In this document: piece after piece, positions 21,347-31,133 of the stretch | How positions within the stretch are numbered: position 1 is the stretch's first letter | Layout: every line of letters begins with the position of its first letter | Assembly: GCF_029581275.1 (NCBI RefSeq) | Contig: NZ_CP120742.1 | Coordinates: forward strand, 4,526,501-4,590,500 | From: Micromonospora sp. WMMD1155 | GTDB lineage: Bacteria > Actinomycetota > Actinomycetes > Mycobacteriales > Micromonosporaceae | Direction of reading: 5' to 3' | DNA length: 64,000 nucleotides | The notes under the pieces: generated by a model | What the model was told of the DNA's origin: nothing | The model's input: only the letters and a program-made list of their open reading frames with translations | The model's database searches: none | Translations under genes and position numbers: made by a program

Positions 21347-23815
21347 TCAGCGCGCCGCCCGGTCCGCCAACAGCCGACGGGGGTTCCAGCGCAGCAGCTG
21401 GTACCGGGCCCGCCCGGTCAACGCCACCATTCGGCTGGAGGTGTCCGCCAGGCCGGTCCTCCACCGCATCAGCACCGACGGCGGCAACACCGCGGCGAGC
21501 AGACGGGTCCGTCGGTCCGCCCGCGTGGCGAGCGCCCCACGGACCGTACGGAGTGCCGGCGACAGCGGCTCACCGGTCAGCGGATCCCGCGCGTACCGGG
21601 CCCGCTCCTCCGCCCTGCCGAGCAGTCGTGCCGACTCCACCGCCGCGGCGTCGTCGAGCGTGTCCCGGACGAGCCGGTCCGCTGTCGCCCTGGGCGTCTC
21701 GGTCAGATCGACCGGAACCCGGAAGTCCACCAGAGTGTCGAGCAGCTCCGCCCACGCGGCGTGTGCGTCGGCGCGGGCACGGTCGGCGTCCGCGGTGACC
21801 ACCACCGCACGGCCACCCGGCTCGGTGCCGTCGTCCAGAACGGTGGCGGCCACGGTGGCGCTCGGCCTCCCGCCCCGCCGACGTCGCAGCGCGAGCCGGC
21901 GCAGCGCAGGCACCGCGAGGAGGGCCAGCAGGGCCAACAGGCCCGCCGCCCACCAGGGCCAGACCGGTGGCTGGTCCTCGGGGGTCGAACCGCCGGAGGA
22001 GAACCCCTCGTCGATCTCCCGGTCCGCGTTGTCCGGCCCCGTCGGCTCAGCCGACGCCTCGGGGCCGGTCGGAGTGTCAGTGACACCGGTGCCCGGCGTC
22101 GACGGCTCCGGCGCGTCGATGTCCGGTGCCCAGGCCGATCGGGTGGAGCCGGGCACCCCGTACGCCGGGGTGGCGTCGAAGGGCACCCAACCGACGCCGT
22201 CGAAGAAGACCTCGGTCCAGGCGTGCAGGTTGAGGTTGGTCAGGGTGAACGTGTCACCGTCCCGGTTGCTGCCGTTGGTGAACCCGAACGCCACCCGGGC
22301 CGGGATGCCTGCGGCGCGGACCAACCAGGCCATCGACGCCGCGTACTGCTGGCAGTAGCCGACCTTGTTGGTCAGGAAGTTGACGATGTCCTGCCCGCTG
22401 CTGCCGCTCTCGGTGCTGAGCCGGTACTTGAACCCGTTGTCCGCCGAGAAGTGCTGGTAGATCGCCAGCACCCGGTCGTAGTCGGTGCGCTTGCCCTGGA
22501 TCAACCCCTTGACCAGCTCGTCCACCTCGGGCACCCGGTCGGGGGTGGCGGTCATCTGCCGGCGTACCGGGTGCTCCGCCGGAAGCGGCGGCGCGGCCCG
22601 CAACACCGCCGGGGTGTACGTCGAGCGGACGTAGTCGAAGGAGTACTTACGGCCCCGGGAGTTCTCCCGGTTGGAGAAGACGATCTGCTGGTTGGGGTCG
22701 TACAGCCAGTTGGAGCTGAGGTCCTCGGTGCGCACCGGCTCGGCGTACACCGGCATCAGCGCCATGCTCAGGCTCTTGGTGACCTCGACGGTCGCCCGGT
22801 AGGTGGTGCGCTGCACGCCCCGCCCGGCCCGGTCGGCCGGGTCCGGCAGGTCCCGGTTGGCCGGCCGGCCGCTCGGGCTACGCGCCAGGAAACCCACCGG
22901 ACGCAGCTCGTCGGCGACGGCGTACCGCAGGTAGAACGGGTTCGCCTCGGTGGTGGTGACCTTGACCATGTCGAACACCTGCGACTGGTTGAGCTGGCCG
23001 GCGAGCGACGCGAACAGGTCGATCCGCCCCGACGTGCCGCCCGAGCCGGTGCCGTTCCCGGTGCCGTTTCCCGACCCCCGGCTGAGGCTGTCGAGCATCC
23101 CACCGGTCATGCCCGGCACCGCCAGGGGCAGGACCACCGCCACGGCAACCCCGATCACCGCGAGCCGGCGACCGGCGGACGCCAGCGGCGATGCCTCCCA
23201 CACGTCGATGTCGCGGCCGTCACCGGTGAACCGTCGCCCGAACCGGCGTACGCGGTCGACGTTGTCGGTGACCAGCAGCCAGAGGTAACCGGCGGCGCCA
23301 ACCACGAACGGCACCGGGGGGACGCTGTCGACGTAGACGGCCACCGGCACCGAGTAGATGGCGAGCATCGGCAGCCCCGCCAGCGCGGGCCGGCGCAGCC
23401 CGACGGCCAGGACGTCGACGAGGACGGCCACCCCGGCGACGCCGAGCACGGTGATGAACAGCAGCGGGTCGGTGTCGGGAACCTCGACGCCGTACGACCG
23501 CATGTCCTGTGCGGACCCGGCGACCAGCTCGCTGAAGTGCGCGAACGTGCTCGGCGTGGGCAGGACGGCGAACAGCTCCGCGCCGCTGGGGAACAACCAG
23601 GTCAGGGCGAGGACCAGGCCGGCGAGCATGCCCAGCACCTGACCCCACAGCGGGGCTCGGGCGAGCCTGGTCAACGCGGCCACCCCGGCCACCACCGCGA
23701 CCGCGATGACGGACTCGATCAGCCACGTCCAACTCTCGAAGATGGCCGACAGCGGCGCGGCCGCCAGCAGAGTCGCCGCGGCCGCCACCGCACCGATGTT
23801 GCGACTGGCGCTCAT
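21347..23815 (-). CDS. TgpA-like transglutaminase-domain membrane protein
   Basis: 822 residues. N-terminal membrane helices (about 10-235, DUF3488 type), then a periplasm-facing domain with the transglutaminase-like core: GYCQQYAASMAW (Cys488), LHAWTEVFF (His531) and PFDATP (Asp547) form the catalytic triad. A Pro/Thr-rich linker, another membrane helix near 625-645 and a cytoplasmic tail follow. It is the last gene of the moxR-DUF58-tgpA operon. Substrate unknown; it may act as a protease or crosslinker at the envelope. Confidence 0.9.
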   Translation of the reverse strand: MSASRNIGAVAAAATLLAAAPLSAIFESWTWLIESVIAVAVVAGVAALTRLARAPLWGQVLGMLAGLVLALTWLFPSGAELFAVLPTPSTFAHFSELVAGSAQDMRSYGVEVPDTDPLLFITVLGVAGVAVLVDVLAVGLRRPALAGLPMLAIYSVPVAVYVDSVPPVPFVVGAAGYLWLLVTDNVDRVRRFGRRFTGDGRDIDVWEASPLASAGRRLAVIGVAVAVVLPLAVPGMTGGMLDSLSRGSGNGTGNGTGSGGTSGRIDLFASLAGQLNQSQVFDMVKVTTTEANPFYLRYAVADELRPVGFLARSPSGRPANRDLPDPADRAGRGVQRTTYRATVEVTKSLSMALMPVYAEPVRTEDLSSNWLYDPNQQIVFSNRENSRGRKYSFDYVRSTYTPAVLRAAPPLPAEHPVRRQMTATPDRVPEVDELVKGLIQGKRTDYDRVLAIYQHFSADNGFKYRLSTESGSSGQDIVNFLTNKVGYCQQYAASMAWLVRAAGIPARVAFGFTNGSNRDGDTFTLTNLNLHAWTEVFFDGVGWVPFDATPAYGVPGSTRSAWAPDIDAPEPSTPGTGVTDTPTGPEASAEPTGPDNADREIDEGFSSGGSTPEDQPPVWPWWAAGLLALLALLAVPALRRLALRRRRGGRPSATVAATVLDDGTEPGGRAVVVTADADRARADAHAAWAELLDTLVDFRVPVDLTETPRATADRLVRDTLDDAAAVESARLLGRAEERARYARDPLTGEPLSPALRTVRGALATRADRRTRLLAAVLPPSVLMRWRTGLADTSSRMVALTGRARYQLLRWNPRRLLADRAAR

Positions 23816-23831
23816 GAGGGGAACCTTCCGT

Positions 23832-25130
23832 TCATCGCACGCCGCCGGCCACCGTCTCGGCCAGCGCGGCGCGCAGGGCGAAGCCCTGGGAGCCCCGACC
23901 GGCCTGCGGCCACAGCGCGGGCAGCCGGCTGCCGTGGTCGACTCCGACCACCCGCCAGCCGCTGCGCACCATGGCGAGGACGGCGGTGCCGTGCGCGTGC
24001 TCGGCCTCGGCCCGGGCCTTCTCCGGCAGGCTGAGCCAGGTCGAGCTGTTCAGCAGGAACCCCACACAGGTGGCACCGTTGCCGCGCAACCCGGCCAGCA
24101 GCTCGGCCTCGGTCACGCTCACCGTGCCGAACAGCCCGATGATCAGGCCGCCGTCGGAGCGTTGGCGGACCTGTTGCACGAGGTCGGTCACCTCGGCGCG
24201 TTGATCCAGCCGGACCTCCGCGAGATGGTCGAGCAGGGCCCCGTCACCGCCGGCCTCCGAGGCGTCCACGTCCACCCCGGAACCGGTGACCAGACGCAAC
24301 TTGTAACCGGCCTGACGCAGGTGGACGGCGATGCTCGCGGCGGCGGAGACGGACCACTCGAAGCTGGCCGTCGGCCCCTCGCCCCGGTGGCCGTACGCCC
24401 GGGTGTCCAGGACGACGGTGGCCCGGCTCTCCCACGGCTGCTCCTCGCGACGCACCATCAGCTCGCCGGTGCGGGCGGTGGACTTCCAGTGCACCCGGCG
24501 CAGGTCGTCGCCGCGCCGGTACTCCCGGGTCGCCGCGTCGTCCTCGCCGTGCACCGCCACGGACCGGGCCCGGCTGTCGCCACTGCCCGCGTACTCCCCG
24601 GGGAGCCGCACCGACGGCAGCGGGGTGACCTGCGGGATGACCGTCAGGTGGTCGGTGCTGGGGAAGGACCGGGTGAGCTCGCACAGGCCGAACGGGTCGG
24701 TCATCCGGACCACCAGCGGGCCCACGTCGTAGCGACCCCGCACGTCGGCCCGCACCGTGTACGCCACGGAGGTGGCCTGGTGCGCGCCGAGCCGCTCCAA
24801 AACCACCCGGGGCCGGCTACCCAGCGCGTAGGGCAGCCGGTCCTCCAGGAGAAGGGTGCCGGTCGGCAGCCGGGAGAGGTTCTGCAGGCGCAGCACCACG
24901 CGGGAGTTGGCGCCGACGGGAACCCGGTGTGGATCCAGGGACCGGTTGCAGGCGAGCTTGTAGCGGCTGCGCCCGACGTAGGCCGCGGCCAGCAACGGGA
25001 GGATGGCCAACAGCACCGCCACCCGCAGCAGGTCCTTCTCGCCGAGGATGGCGGCCGAGATCGCCGCCGCGAGCGCGGCGGCGAGGAAGGAGCGCCCGCG
25101 GGTGGTCAGCCCGCGCAGCCCGGCACGCAC
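23832..25130 (-). CDS. DUF58 (vWA-like) protein
   Basis: 432 residues. Two N-terminal membrane helices (about 15-50), then an Ig-like part and the DUF58 core REYRRGDDLRRVHWKSTART followed by LMVRREEQP. The GTG at 25130 lies next to the moxR stop. MoxR ATPases commonly act with DUF58/vWA proteins in complex assembly or metal insertion, but no specific role is known here. Confidence 0.88.
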   Translation of the reverse strand: MRAGLRGLTTRGRSFLAAALAAAISAAILGEKDLLRVAVLLAILPLLAAAYVGRSRYKLACNRSLDPHRVPVGANSRVVLRLQNLSRLPTGTLLLEDRLPYALGSRPRVVLERLGAHQATSVAYTVRADVRGRYDVGPLVVRMTDPFGLCELTRSFPSTDHLTVIPQVTPLPSVRLPGEYAGSGDSRARSVAVHGEDDAATREYRRGDDLRRVHWKSTARTGELMVRREEQPWESRATVVLDTRAYGHRGEGPTASFEWSVSAAASIAVHLRQAGYKLRLVTGSGVDVDASEAGGDGALLDHLAEVRLDQRAEVTDLVQQVRQRSDGGLIIGLFGTVSVTEAELLAGLRGNGATCVGFLLNSSTWLSLPEKARAEAEHAHGTAVLAMVRSGWRVVGVDHGSRLPALWPQAGRGSQGFALRAALAETVAGGVR

Positions 25131-25131
25131 G

Positions 25132-26184
25132 TCACGGCCTCCGCGGCTCGTAGGGCGCGCGGCCGTTACCGGTGGCGGGCCGAGTGTCGTACGGGTTGCG
25201 CTGCCGGTCGTGCGGCAGGGGAAGGCGGTGCACCAGCTCGGAGACGATCGCGTCGGTGGTGCGGCGGGCGAGCTGCGCGTCGGCCGTCGGAATGATCCGG
25301 TGCGCGAGCACCGGCACCGCCAGGGCCTGCAGGTCGTCCGGGAGGACGTAGTCGCGACCCTCCAGGGCGGCGACCGCTCGGGCGGTGCGCAGCAGTTGCA
25401 GGGTCGCCCGGGGGGAGGCGCCGAGCCGCAGGTCCGGGGCCTCGCGGGTGGCGGTGACCAGGTCGATGGCGTACTGCTTGACCGCGTCCGCGACGTGCAC
25501 CTGCCGGACGGTCGAGATGAGCTGCCGGACGATGTTCGCGTCGGACACCGGGCGCAGCTCGTGCAGCGGGTCGGTCGCGCCGTGCCCGTCGAGCATGGCC
25601 AACTCGGCGTTGACGTCCGGGTAGCCCATCGCGATGCGGGCGGTGAAGCGGTCGCGCTGCGCCTCGGGGAGCGGGTACGTCCCCTCCATCTCGATCGGGT
25701 TCTGGGTGGCGATGACCATGAACGGGGTCTGCAGCTGGTAGGTCACGCCGTCGACGGTGACCTGCCGTTCCTCCATGCACTCCAGCAACGCCGACTGGGT
25801 CTTCGGTGAGGCCCGGTTGATCTCGTCACCGACCACCAGGTTGGCGAACACGGCACCGGGGCGGAACTCGAAGTCGTGCGTCTCCTGGTTGTAGACGCTG
25901 ACGCCGGTCACGTCGCTGGGCAGCAGGTCGGGGGTGAACTGGATCCGCCGCACGGTGCAGTCGATGGACCGCGCGAGGGCCTTGGCCAGTTTGGTCTTGC
26001 CGACACCCGGGACGTCTTCGATCAGGAGGTGACCCTCGGCGAGCAGGACGGCCAGGGCGAGCCGCACGGTGGCGGTCTTACCCTCGATGACCTGCTCGAT
26101 GTTGGCCACGATGGCCTCGCTGGCGGCGCGGAACTCGTCGTGCGGCAGTAGGCCGCCCACCTCGTCCCAGGTCTGTTGTGTCAC
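25132..26184 (-). CDS. MoxR-family AAA ATPase
   Basis: 350 residues. Walker A LIEDVPGVGKTKLAKALA, Walker B NLVVGDEINRASPKTQSALL, sensor IATQNPIEMEGTYPLPEAQ with the following RDRF. The start is the GTG at 26184, with AGGAGG 5 bases upstream; an ATG at 26283 is in frame but lacks a site. It is the first gene of a three-gene operon with DUF58 and transglutaminase partners and probably works as a chaperone for them. Confidence 0.92.
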   Translation of the reverse strand: MTQQTWDEVGGLLPHDEFRAASEAIVANIEQVIEGKTATVRLALAVLLAEGHLLIEDVPGVGKTKLAKALARSIDCTVRRIQFTPDLLPSDVTGVSVYNQETHDFEFRPGAVFANLVVGDEINRASPKTQSALLECMEERQVTVDGVTYQLQTPFMVIATQNPIEMEGTYPLPEAQRDRFTARIAMGYPDVNAELAMLDGHGATDPLHELRPVSDANIVRQLISTVRQVHVADAVKQYAIDLVTATREAPDLRLGASPRATLQLLRTARAVAALEGRDYVLPDDLQALAVPVLAHRIIPTADAQLARRTTDAIVSELVHRLPLPHDRQRNPYDTRPATGNGRAPYEPRRP

Positions 26185-26434
26185 GGGCCTCCTCCTCGTC
26201 GCCGTCACGGCAGCTCTGACTAGAGCACCTGGACCCGCCGTTGGGTTCGCGACGTCGAGCCTCGTTTGCCGCAGGAATCTCACTGGTCTCTCAGGCTAAC
26301 CATGTTTGTCGTTATCGCCGACCCCCGCAGGTAGTCCGTCGGTTACGCCCCGGAATATTCGCCGGCCCGGGGCTCGGGTACGACCTCGGCCGGGGGCGGG
26401 CAGGCCGAGCCGTGGGCGAGGTACACTGCGGGAC

Positions 26435-26473
26435 ATGGCCGGAGTCTTCCTGCTTCTTACCGGGCCGTGCTGA
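26435..26473 (+). CDS. leuS leader peptide (12 residues)
   Basis: Reads [12 protein letters not shown] then TGA. Three adjacent Leu codons include two CTT, rare in this GC-rich genome, which would sensitise it to charged tRNA-Leu. It starts where the transcript is expected to start (leaderless). The peptide itself probably has no function. Confidence 0.65.
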   Translation: MAGVFLLLTGPC

Positions 26474-26500
26474 TGCGCTGAACGCAGCGACAGCACGGCG

Positions 26501-26526
26501 GCCCCTCCTGCGCGAGGGGCTTTTTT
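26501..26526 (+). terminator. Intrinsic terminator in the leuS leader
   Basis: GCCCCTC (26501-26507), loop CTGCGC, GAGGGGC (26514-26520), then six T. It is a classic rho-independent terminator and lies upstream of, not after, a gene, as expected of an attenuator. Confidence 0.85.
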
Positions 26527-26588
26527 GTGCCCGCCGCCGGCCCGGCCCGGTGGTGCCGAGACGAAGCGAAGCGAAGCGAGGAGAGACG

Positions 26589-29429
26589 ATGAGCGAGGCA
26601 GCCGCACCGGCGGACGACATCCCCCCGTTCCGGTACACCGCGGCCCTGGCCAACGAGATCGAGATCCGTTGGCAGGACACCTGGGCGCGCGAGGGCACCT
26701 TCCACGCGCCGAACCCGACCGGCCCGCTGGCCGATCCGACCCACCCGCGCGCCGGCGCGGAGAAGCTGTACGTGCTGGACATGTTCCCGTACCCGTCCGG
26801 TGCCGGCCTGCACGTCGGTCACCCGCTGGGCTACATCGGCACCGACTGCTACGCCCGTTACCAGCGGATGGCCGGCCACAACGTGCTGCACGCGATGGGC
26901 TTCGACGCGTTCGGCCTGCCCGCCGAGCAGTACGCGGTGCAGACCGGCACGCACCCCCGGACCACCACGGTGGCCAACATCGAGCGGTACAAGGCGCAGC
27001 TGCGTCGGCTGGGCCTGGCCCACGACGAGCGCCGTTCGGTGGCGACGATCGACACCGACTTCTACCGCTGGACCCAGTGGATCTTCCTGCAGGTCTTCAA
27101 CTCCTGGTACGACCGCGACGCCGGCCGGGCCCGCCCGATCGCCGAGCTGATCGCCGAGTTCGAGGGCGGCAACCGACCCACCCCGGACGGCCGGGCCTGG
27201 GCCGAGCTGAGCGTCGCGGAGCGCCGCCAGGTCGTCGACGACCACCGCCTGGCGTACGTCTCGCAGGCCCCGGTGAACTGGTGCCCGGGCCTGGGCACCG
27301 TGCTGGCCAACGAGGAGGTCACCGCCGACGGCCGGTCCGAGCGGGGCAACTTCCCGGTCTTCAAGCGCAACCTGAAGCAGTGGATGATGCGGATCACCGC
27401 GTACGGTGACCGGCTGCTGGACGACCTGGACAGCCTGGACTGGCCCGAGCCGATCAAGCTGATGCAGCGCAACTGGATCGGCCGCTCCCAGGGCGCGCAC
27501 ATCGACTTCCCGACCGCCGCCGCGCCCGTGCGGGTGTTCACGACCCGCCCGGACACGATCTTCGGGGCCACCTACATGGTGCTGGCGCCCGAGCACGACC
27601 TGGTCGACACGCTGGCGCCGGCCACCTGGCCGGACGGGACGCGGGACGCCTGGACCGGCGGGCACACCACCCCCCGGGCGGCCGTCGAGGCGTACCGCAA
27701 GGCGGCGGCGGCCAAGACCGACGTCGAGCGACAGTCCGACACCAAGGAGAAGACCGGCGTCTTCATCGGCGCGTACGCCACCAACCCGGTCACCGGCGGG
27801 CAGATCCCGATCTTCATCGCGGACTACGTGCTGGCCGGCTACGGCACCGGCGCGATCATGGCGGTGCCGGCCCAGGACGAGCGGGACTGGGCGTTCGCCG
27901 AGGTCTTCGAGCTGCCCATCGTGCGTACCGTGCAGCCGGCGGAGGGCTTCGACGGCAAGGCGTACACCGGCGACGGCCCGGCGATCAACAGCGCCGCGCC
28001 CGACCGCGGCCTGGACCTGAACGGGCTGGGGGTCGCCGACGCCAAGGCGGCGATCATCAGCTGGCTGGAGGCGAACGGGCACGGCACCGGCGCGGTCACC
28101 TACCGGCTGCGGGACTGGCTGTTCTCCCGGCAGCGCTACTGGGGTGAGCCGTTCCCCATCGTCTACGACGAGACCGGCGCGGCCATCGCCCTGCCGGAGG
28201 AGATGCTGCCGGTCGAGCTGCCGGAGGTGGACGACTTCTCGCCGAAGACGTTCGCCGCCGACGACGCCGACAGCAACCCGGAGACCCCGCTGTCGCGGCG
28301 GCGCGACTGGGTCGAGGTCGAGCTGGACCTGGGTGACGGGCCGAAGCGCTACACCCGCGAGACCAACGTGATGCCGCAGTGGGCCGGTTCCTGCTGGTAC
28401 GAGCTGCGCTACCTGGACCCGACGAACGGCGACCGGTTCGTCGACGCCGAGAACGAGCGCTACTGGATGGGCCCGCGCGGCGACGGTGACTGCGGCGGCA
28501 CCGACCTGTACGTCGGTGGCGCCGAGCACGCCGTGCTGCACCTGCTGTACGCGCGCTTCTGGCACAAGGTGCTGTTCGACCTGGGCCACGTGTCGTCGTT
28601 CGAGCCGTTCCGCAAGCTGTTCAACCAGGGCATGATCCAGGCGTACGCCTACACCGACTCGCGCGGCAGCTACGTGCAGGCCGAGGACGTGGTCGAGCGC
28701 GACGGCGCGTACTACCTGGAAGACCTGGTGGTCAACCGCGAGTACGGCAAGATGGGCAAGTCGCTGAAGAACGTGGTGACCCCCGACGACATGTGCGCCG
28801 CGTACGGCGCGGACACCTTCCGGGTGTACGAGATGTCGATGGGCCCGCTGGAGGTGTCCCGCCCCTGGGAGACCCGCGCGGTGGTCGGGTCGTACCGGTT
28901 CCTGCAGCGGGTGTGGCGGGCCGTCGTCGACGAGCAGACCGGCGCGCTGCGGATCACCGACGACCCGGCCGACGAGGCGACCCGTCGGCTGCTGCACAAG
29001 GTGATCGACGGGGTCCGTGGCGACATGGACGGCATCCGGTTCAACACCGCGATCGCCAAGCTGATCCAGCTGACCAACGGGCTGACCGGCCTGTCGGCCA
29101 CGCCCCGCGAGGTGGCCGAGCCGCTGGTGCTGATGGTGGCGCCGTTCGCCCCGCACCTGGCCGAGGAGCTGTGGCGCAAGCTGGGCCACGACACCTCGCT
29201 GACGTACGTGGACTTCCCGTCCGCCGACCCGGCGCTGCTGGTGGCCGACACGGTGACCTACCCGGTGCAGGTCAACGGCAAGGTCCGTGGCCGCGTCGAG
29301 GTCCCCGCCGACGCCTCCGAGGAGACCGTCCGTACAGCGGCCCTGGACGCGGTGGCCGCGACCCTGGCCGGCAAGGAGCCGCGCAAGGTCATCGTCGTCG
29401 CGGGCCGAATGGTCTCCGTGGTCGCCTGA
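26589..29429 (+). CDS. leuS: Leucyl-tRNA synthetase
   Basis: 946 residues. Class I signatures: [17 protein letters not shown] (HVGH, the HIGH motif), editing-domain [26 protein letters not shown] and [10 protein letters not shown] (KMSKS variant). It charges tRNA-Leu. The ATG at 26589 follows GAGGAGAGACG. A leader-peptide attenuator upstream suggests control by leucine supply. There is no T-box. A long minus-strand open frame across the gene is a GC artefact. Confidence 0.97.
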   Translation: MSEAAAPADDIPPFRYTAALANEIEIRWQDTWAREGTFHAPNPTGPLADPTHPRAGAEKLYVLDMFPYPSGAGLHVGHPLGYIGTDCYARYQRMAGHNVLHAMGFDAFGLPAEQYAVQTGTHPRTTTVANIERYKAQLRRLGLAHDERRSVATIDTDFYRWTQWIFLQVFNSWYDRDAGRARPIAELIAEFEGGNRPTPDGRAWAELSVAERRQVVDDHRLAYVSQAPVNWCPGLGTVLANEEVTADGRSERGNFPVFKRNLKQWMMRITAYGDRLLDDLDSLDWPEPIKLMQRNWIGRSQGAHIDFPTAAAPVRVFTTRPDTIFGATYMVLAPEHDLVDTLAPATWPDGTRDAWTGGHTTPRAAVEAYRKAAAAKTDVERQSDTKEKTGVFIGAYATNPVTGGQIPIFIADYVLAGYGTGAIMAVPAQDERDWAFAEVFELPIVRTVQPAEGFDGKAYTGDGPAINSAAPDRGLDLNGLGVADAKAAIISWLEANGHGTGAVTYRLRDWLFSRQRYWGEPFPIVYDETGAAIALPEEMLPVELPEVDDFSPKTFAADDADSNPETPLSRRRDWVEVELDLGDGPKRYTRETNVMPQWAGSCWYELRYLDPTNGDRFVDAENERYWMGPRGDGDCGGTDLYVGGAEHAVLHLLYARFWHKVLFDLGHVSSFEPFRKLFNQGMIQAYAYTDSRGSYVQAEDVVERDGAYYLEDLVVNREYGKMGKSLKNVVTPDDMCAAYGADTFRVYEMSMGPLEVSRPWETRAVVGSYRFLQRVWRAVVDEQTGALRITDDPADEATRRLLHKVIDGVRGDMDGIRFNTAIAKLIQLTNGLTGLSATPREVAEPLVLMVAPFAPHLAEELWRKLGHDTSLTYVDFPSADPALLVADTVTYPVQVNGKVRGRVEVPADASEETVRTAALDAVAATLAGKEPRKVIVVAGRMVSVVA

Positions 29430-29521
29430 CGATCGCCGTCCCGTCCCCGCCCCCCGCCCCGCCCTCGTCCCCCCGCCCCCCGCCCTCGTCCCCCCGCCCC
29501 CCGGCTCTCCCGCCCTCCGCA

Positions 29522-29598
29522 GGGAGGCAGCAACATCTCCGATGTTGCTGCCTCCCGCACGCCGCAAGCAGCAACATCCCCGATGTTGTGACGATCTT
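29522..29598. repeat. Twin-palindrome repeat after leuS
   Basis: First hairpin: arms 29522-29537 and 29541-29556, 16 bp perfect with a 3-base loop. Second: CAACATC (29572-29578) with GATGTTG (29582-29588). From 29530 to 29598 the element is 69 bases and aligns without gaps, at about 68% identity, to 41496-41564. Probable terminator-like dispersed repeat. Confidence 0.8.
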
Positions 29599-29601
29599 GG
29601 G

Positions 29602-29664
29602 CGCGGGGCGCGGGGCGCGGGGCGCGGGGCGCGGGGCGCGGGGCGCGGGGCGCGGGGCGCGGGG
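29602..29664. repeat. (CGCGGGG)9 heptamer tract
   Basis: Nine perfect copies of CGCGGGG. G4 runs with 3-base loops match a strong G-quadruplex pattern on the + strand. Heptamer length gives frame change on slippage, but it is non-coding. Confidence 0.95.
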
Positions 29665-29733
29665 CCGTGAGGGCGCGAGGCTCGGGGCGCGAGGGCGTGA
29701 GGCGCGGGGGTTTCCGTGCGGTTCGGTGCCGGG

Positions 29734-30417
29734 TCAGACCGGCATCCGTCGTCGGCGGCGTTCGGCGCGCCACCACTGGTGGACGAGCACCACGCTGGCG
29801 ATCAGGCCGAGGCTGGCCGGGGCGGCGGCGTACCAGTTGATCTGGCCGGGTGAGCTGACCGCCGCGCCGATCGCCGCATAGCCGAACGCGGTCGGCGCGG
29901 ACGCGATCACGCTGCCGGCCAGGAACGGCAGCACCCGGGCACCGGTCGTGCCGTAGCCGTAGCTGACCAGACCGAAGCCGGCGATCGGCAGCAGTCGGAC
30001 GGTGACCACACCGAACACGCTCTGCCGGGCGAACCAACCGTCGAGGCGGGCCAGGCGACCACGGACCCGTTCGGCCACGAACTCCCGGCCGAGCAGGCGA
30101 CCGACTGTGAACCCGATCGCGGCGGCCACCAACGCGGCGCCCAGGGCGTACGCGGCGCCTTCCAGCGGGCCGAAGATCGCGCCGGCGGCGAGCGTGATGA
30201 AGGTCCGGGGGACCAGCGCGACGAGCAGCAGCGCACCCCCGAGGATCGCCGCCACCGGGGCGAAATCGCCCAGCTTGTCGGCCAGCAGCGGAAGGTGCTC
30301 CGGATCCGGCCGGGGGACCAGGAGCAGCAGCAGCCCGCAACCGCCGATCAGGAGCACGAGCAGGGCGAACCGGACGGCCGACGGCTGCCGGAGCAGCCGT
30401 CGGACGGCGCGGATCAT
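29734..30417 (-). CDS. TVP38/TMEM64 (SNARE-associated/DedA-like) membrane protein
   Basis: 227 residues with five to six hydrophobic segments. Family marks include LVALVPRTFITLAAGAIFGP and TVRLLPIAGFGLVSYGYG with the loop between them. The likely role is lipid scrambling or transport; the substrate is unknown. The ATG overlaps the gatD stop (ATGA), so it is cotranscribed with murT-gatD. An open frame upstream to 30513 lies within gatD and is rejected as start. Confidence 0.83.
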   Translation of the reverse strand: MIRAVRRLLRQPSAVRFALLVLLIGGCGLLLLLVPRPDPEHLPLLADKLGDFAPVAAILGGALLLVALVPRTFITLAAGAIFGPLEGAAYALGAALVAAAIGFTVGRLLGREFVAERVRGRLARLDGWFARQSVFGVVTVRLLPIAGFGLVSYGYGTTGARVLPFLAGSVIASAPTAFGYAAIGAAVSSPGQINWYAAAPASLGLIASVVLVHQWWRAERRRRRMPV

Positions 30418-31133
30418 GCCCGGGCGGCGGCCACTGCGGAGCGGCGCTCGTTGCGGAGCCGGTCCGACCAGGTGTCGTCGAGCGGCGGGAGCTGGTGCGC
30501 GCCGGTGGCCCATCGCAGCAGCAGGTCGGCGAGCGCCGGGTTGCGGGCGAGCGCCGGGCCGTGCGAGTAGGTGCCCAGCAGCTTGCCGCGCCAGGCGCCC
30601 TCGGTGGTGCCGTCGTTGCCGATCCCGGCGGTGATCCGGGCCAGCGGGGAGACCTCGGGGCCGAGGTGGGTGCGGCCACCGTGGTTCTCGAAACCGGTCA
30701 GCGGGGGCAGACCCAGCCGGGGGTCGATCTCACCGGCCAGCTCGCCCACGGCCCGGCTCTCGCCCCGGTCGGACTGCAGGTCGAGCAACTCCAGGCCACG
30801 GCACTGCACGCCCTTGGCGAAGAAGGAGGTGCCGAGCAACTGGTAACCGGCGCAGACGCCGAACACGACCGAGCCCTGGGCGACCGCCCGGTGCAGACCG
30901 CCGTCGGCGATCAGCCGCTGCGCGCCCAGCGCCTGCGGGCCGTCCTCGCCGCCGCCGACCAGGTAGATGTCGGCTGTCGAGGGCAGTTTCTGGTCGGAGC
31001 GCACCTCGACCACCTCGACCGGCATGCCGCGTTGGCGGGCTCGGCGGGCGAGGATCAGGGCGTTGCCCCGGTCGCCGTAGGTGGACAGCAGGTCGGGGTA
31101 GATCCAGACGATACGCAGGCTCTCAGATGACAC
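30414..31133 (-). CDS. gatD: GatD glutamine amidotransferase subunit of lipid II isoglutaminyl synthase
   Basis: 239 residues, class I glutaminase. VVFGVCAGYQLLG carries the nucleophile Cys94 and TYSHGP carries His191, matching the family's catalytic pair. With MurT it amidates the D-glutamate of lipid II. The GTG at 31133 overlaps the murT stop by 11 bases, with GGAGTTGG upstream. Confidence 0.93.
   Translation of the reverse strand: MSSESLRIVWIYPDLLSTYGDRGNALILARRARQRGMPVEVVEVRSDQKLPSTADIYLVGGGEDGPQALGAQRLIADGGLHRAVAQGSVVFGVCAGYQLLGTSFFAKGVQCRGLELLDLQSDRGESRAVGELAGEIDPRLGLPPLTGFENHGGRTHLGPEVSPLARITAGIGNDGTTEGAWRGKLLGTYSHGPALARNPALADLLLRWATGAHQLPPLDDTWSDRLRNERRSAVAAARA

Larger units (their letters stand above)
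26422..26526 (+). promoter_or_regulatory. leuS transcription attenuator
   Basis: TACACT (26422-26427) lies 7 bases before the ATG of a 12-residue leader ORF with three successive Leu codons (CTG CTT CTT). A 9-bp hairpin (26464-26472 with 26491-26499) overlaps the leader stop. An intrinsic terminator with a 7-bp stem and six T (26501-26526) follows. GGGCC at 26462-26466 could extend the first hairpin into the terminator's left arm (GGCCCC), a possible antiterminator. Leucyl-tRNA shortage would stall the ribosome and permit read-through into leuS. Confidence 0.75.
26185..26588. other. 404-base region upstream of leuS
   Basis: No full gene is supported. The left part (26185-26420) holds the moxR leader and no recognised motif. 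The right part (26422-26526) is the leuS attenuator described separately. The final 60 bases carry the leuS ribosome site, with repeated AAGCG and GAGGAGAGA before the ATG. Confidence 0.75.
29430..29733. other. 304-base intergenic region with repeats
   Basis: No gene. Contains a C-rich direct repeat (29456-29510), twin palindromes (29522-29588) and a (CGCGGGG)9 tract (29602-29664). It separates the convergent leuS and TVP38-like genes. Confidence 0.8.

Noticed and set aside
26422..26588. T-box riboswitch upstream of leuS
   Set aside because: No conserved T-box core (TGGNACCGCG-like) is visible, whereas a leader peptide and terminator are.
26457..29567. Open frame of about 1,000 codons antisense to leuS
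   Set aside because: Its composition mirrors third-position GC bias of leuS; it has no family resemblance, and leuS is unmistakable on the other strand.
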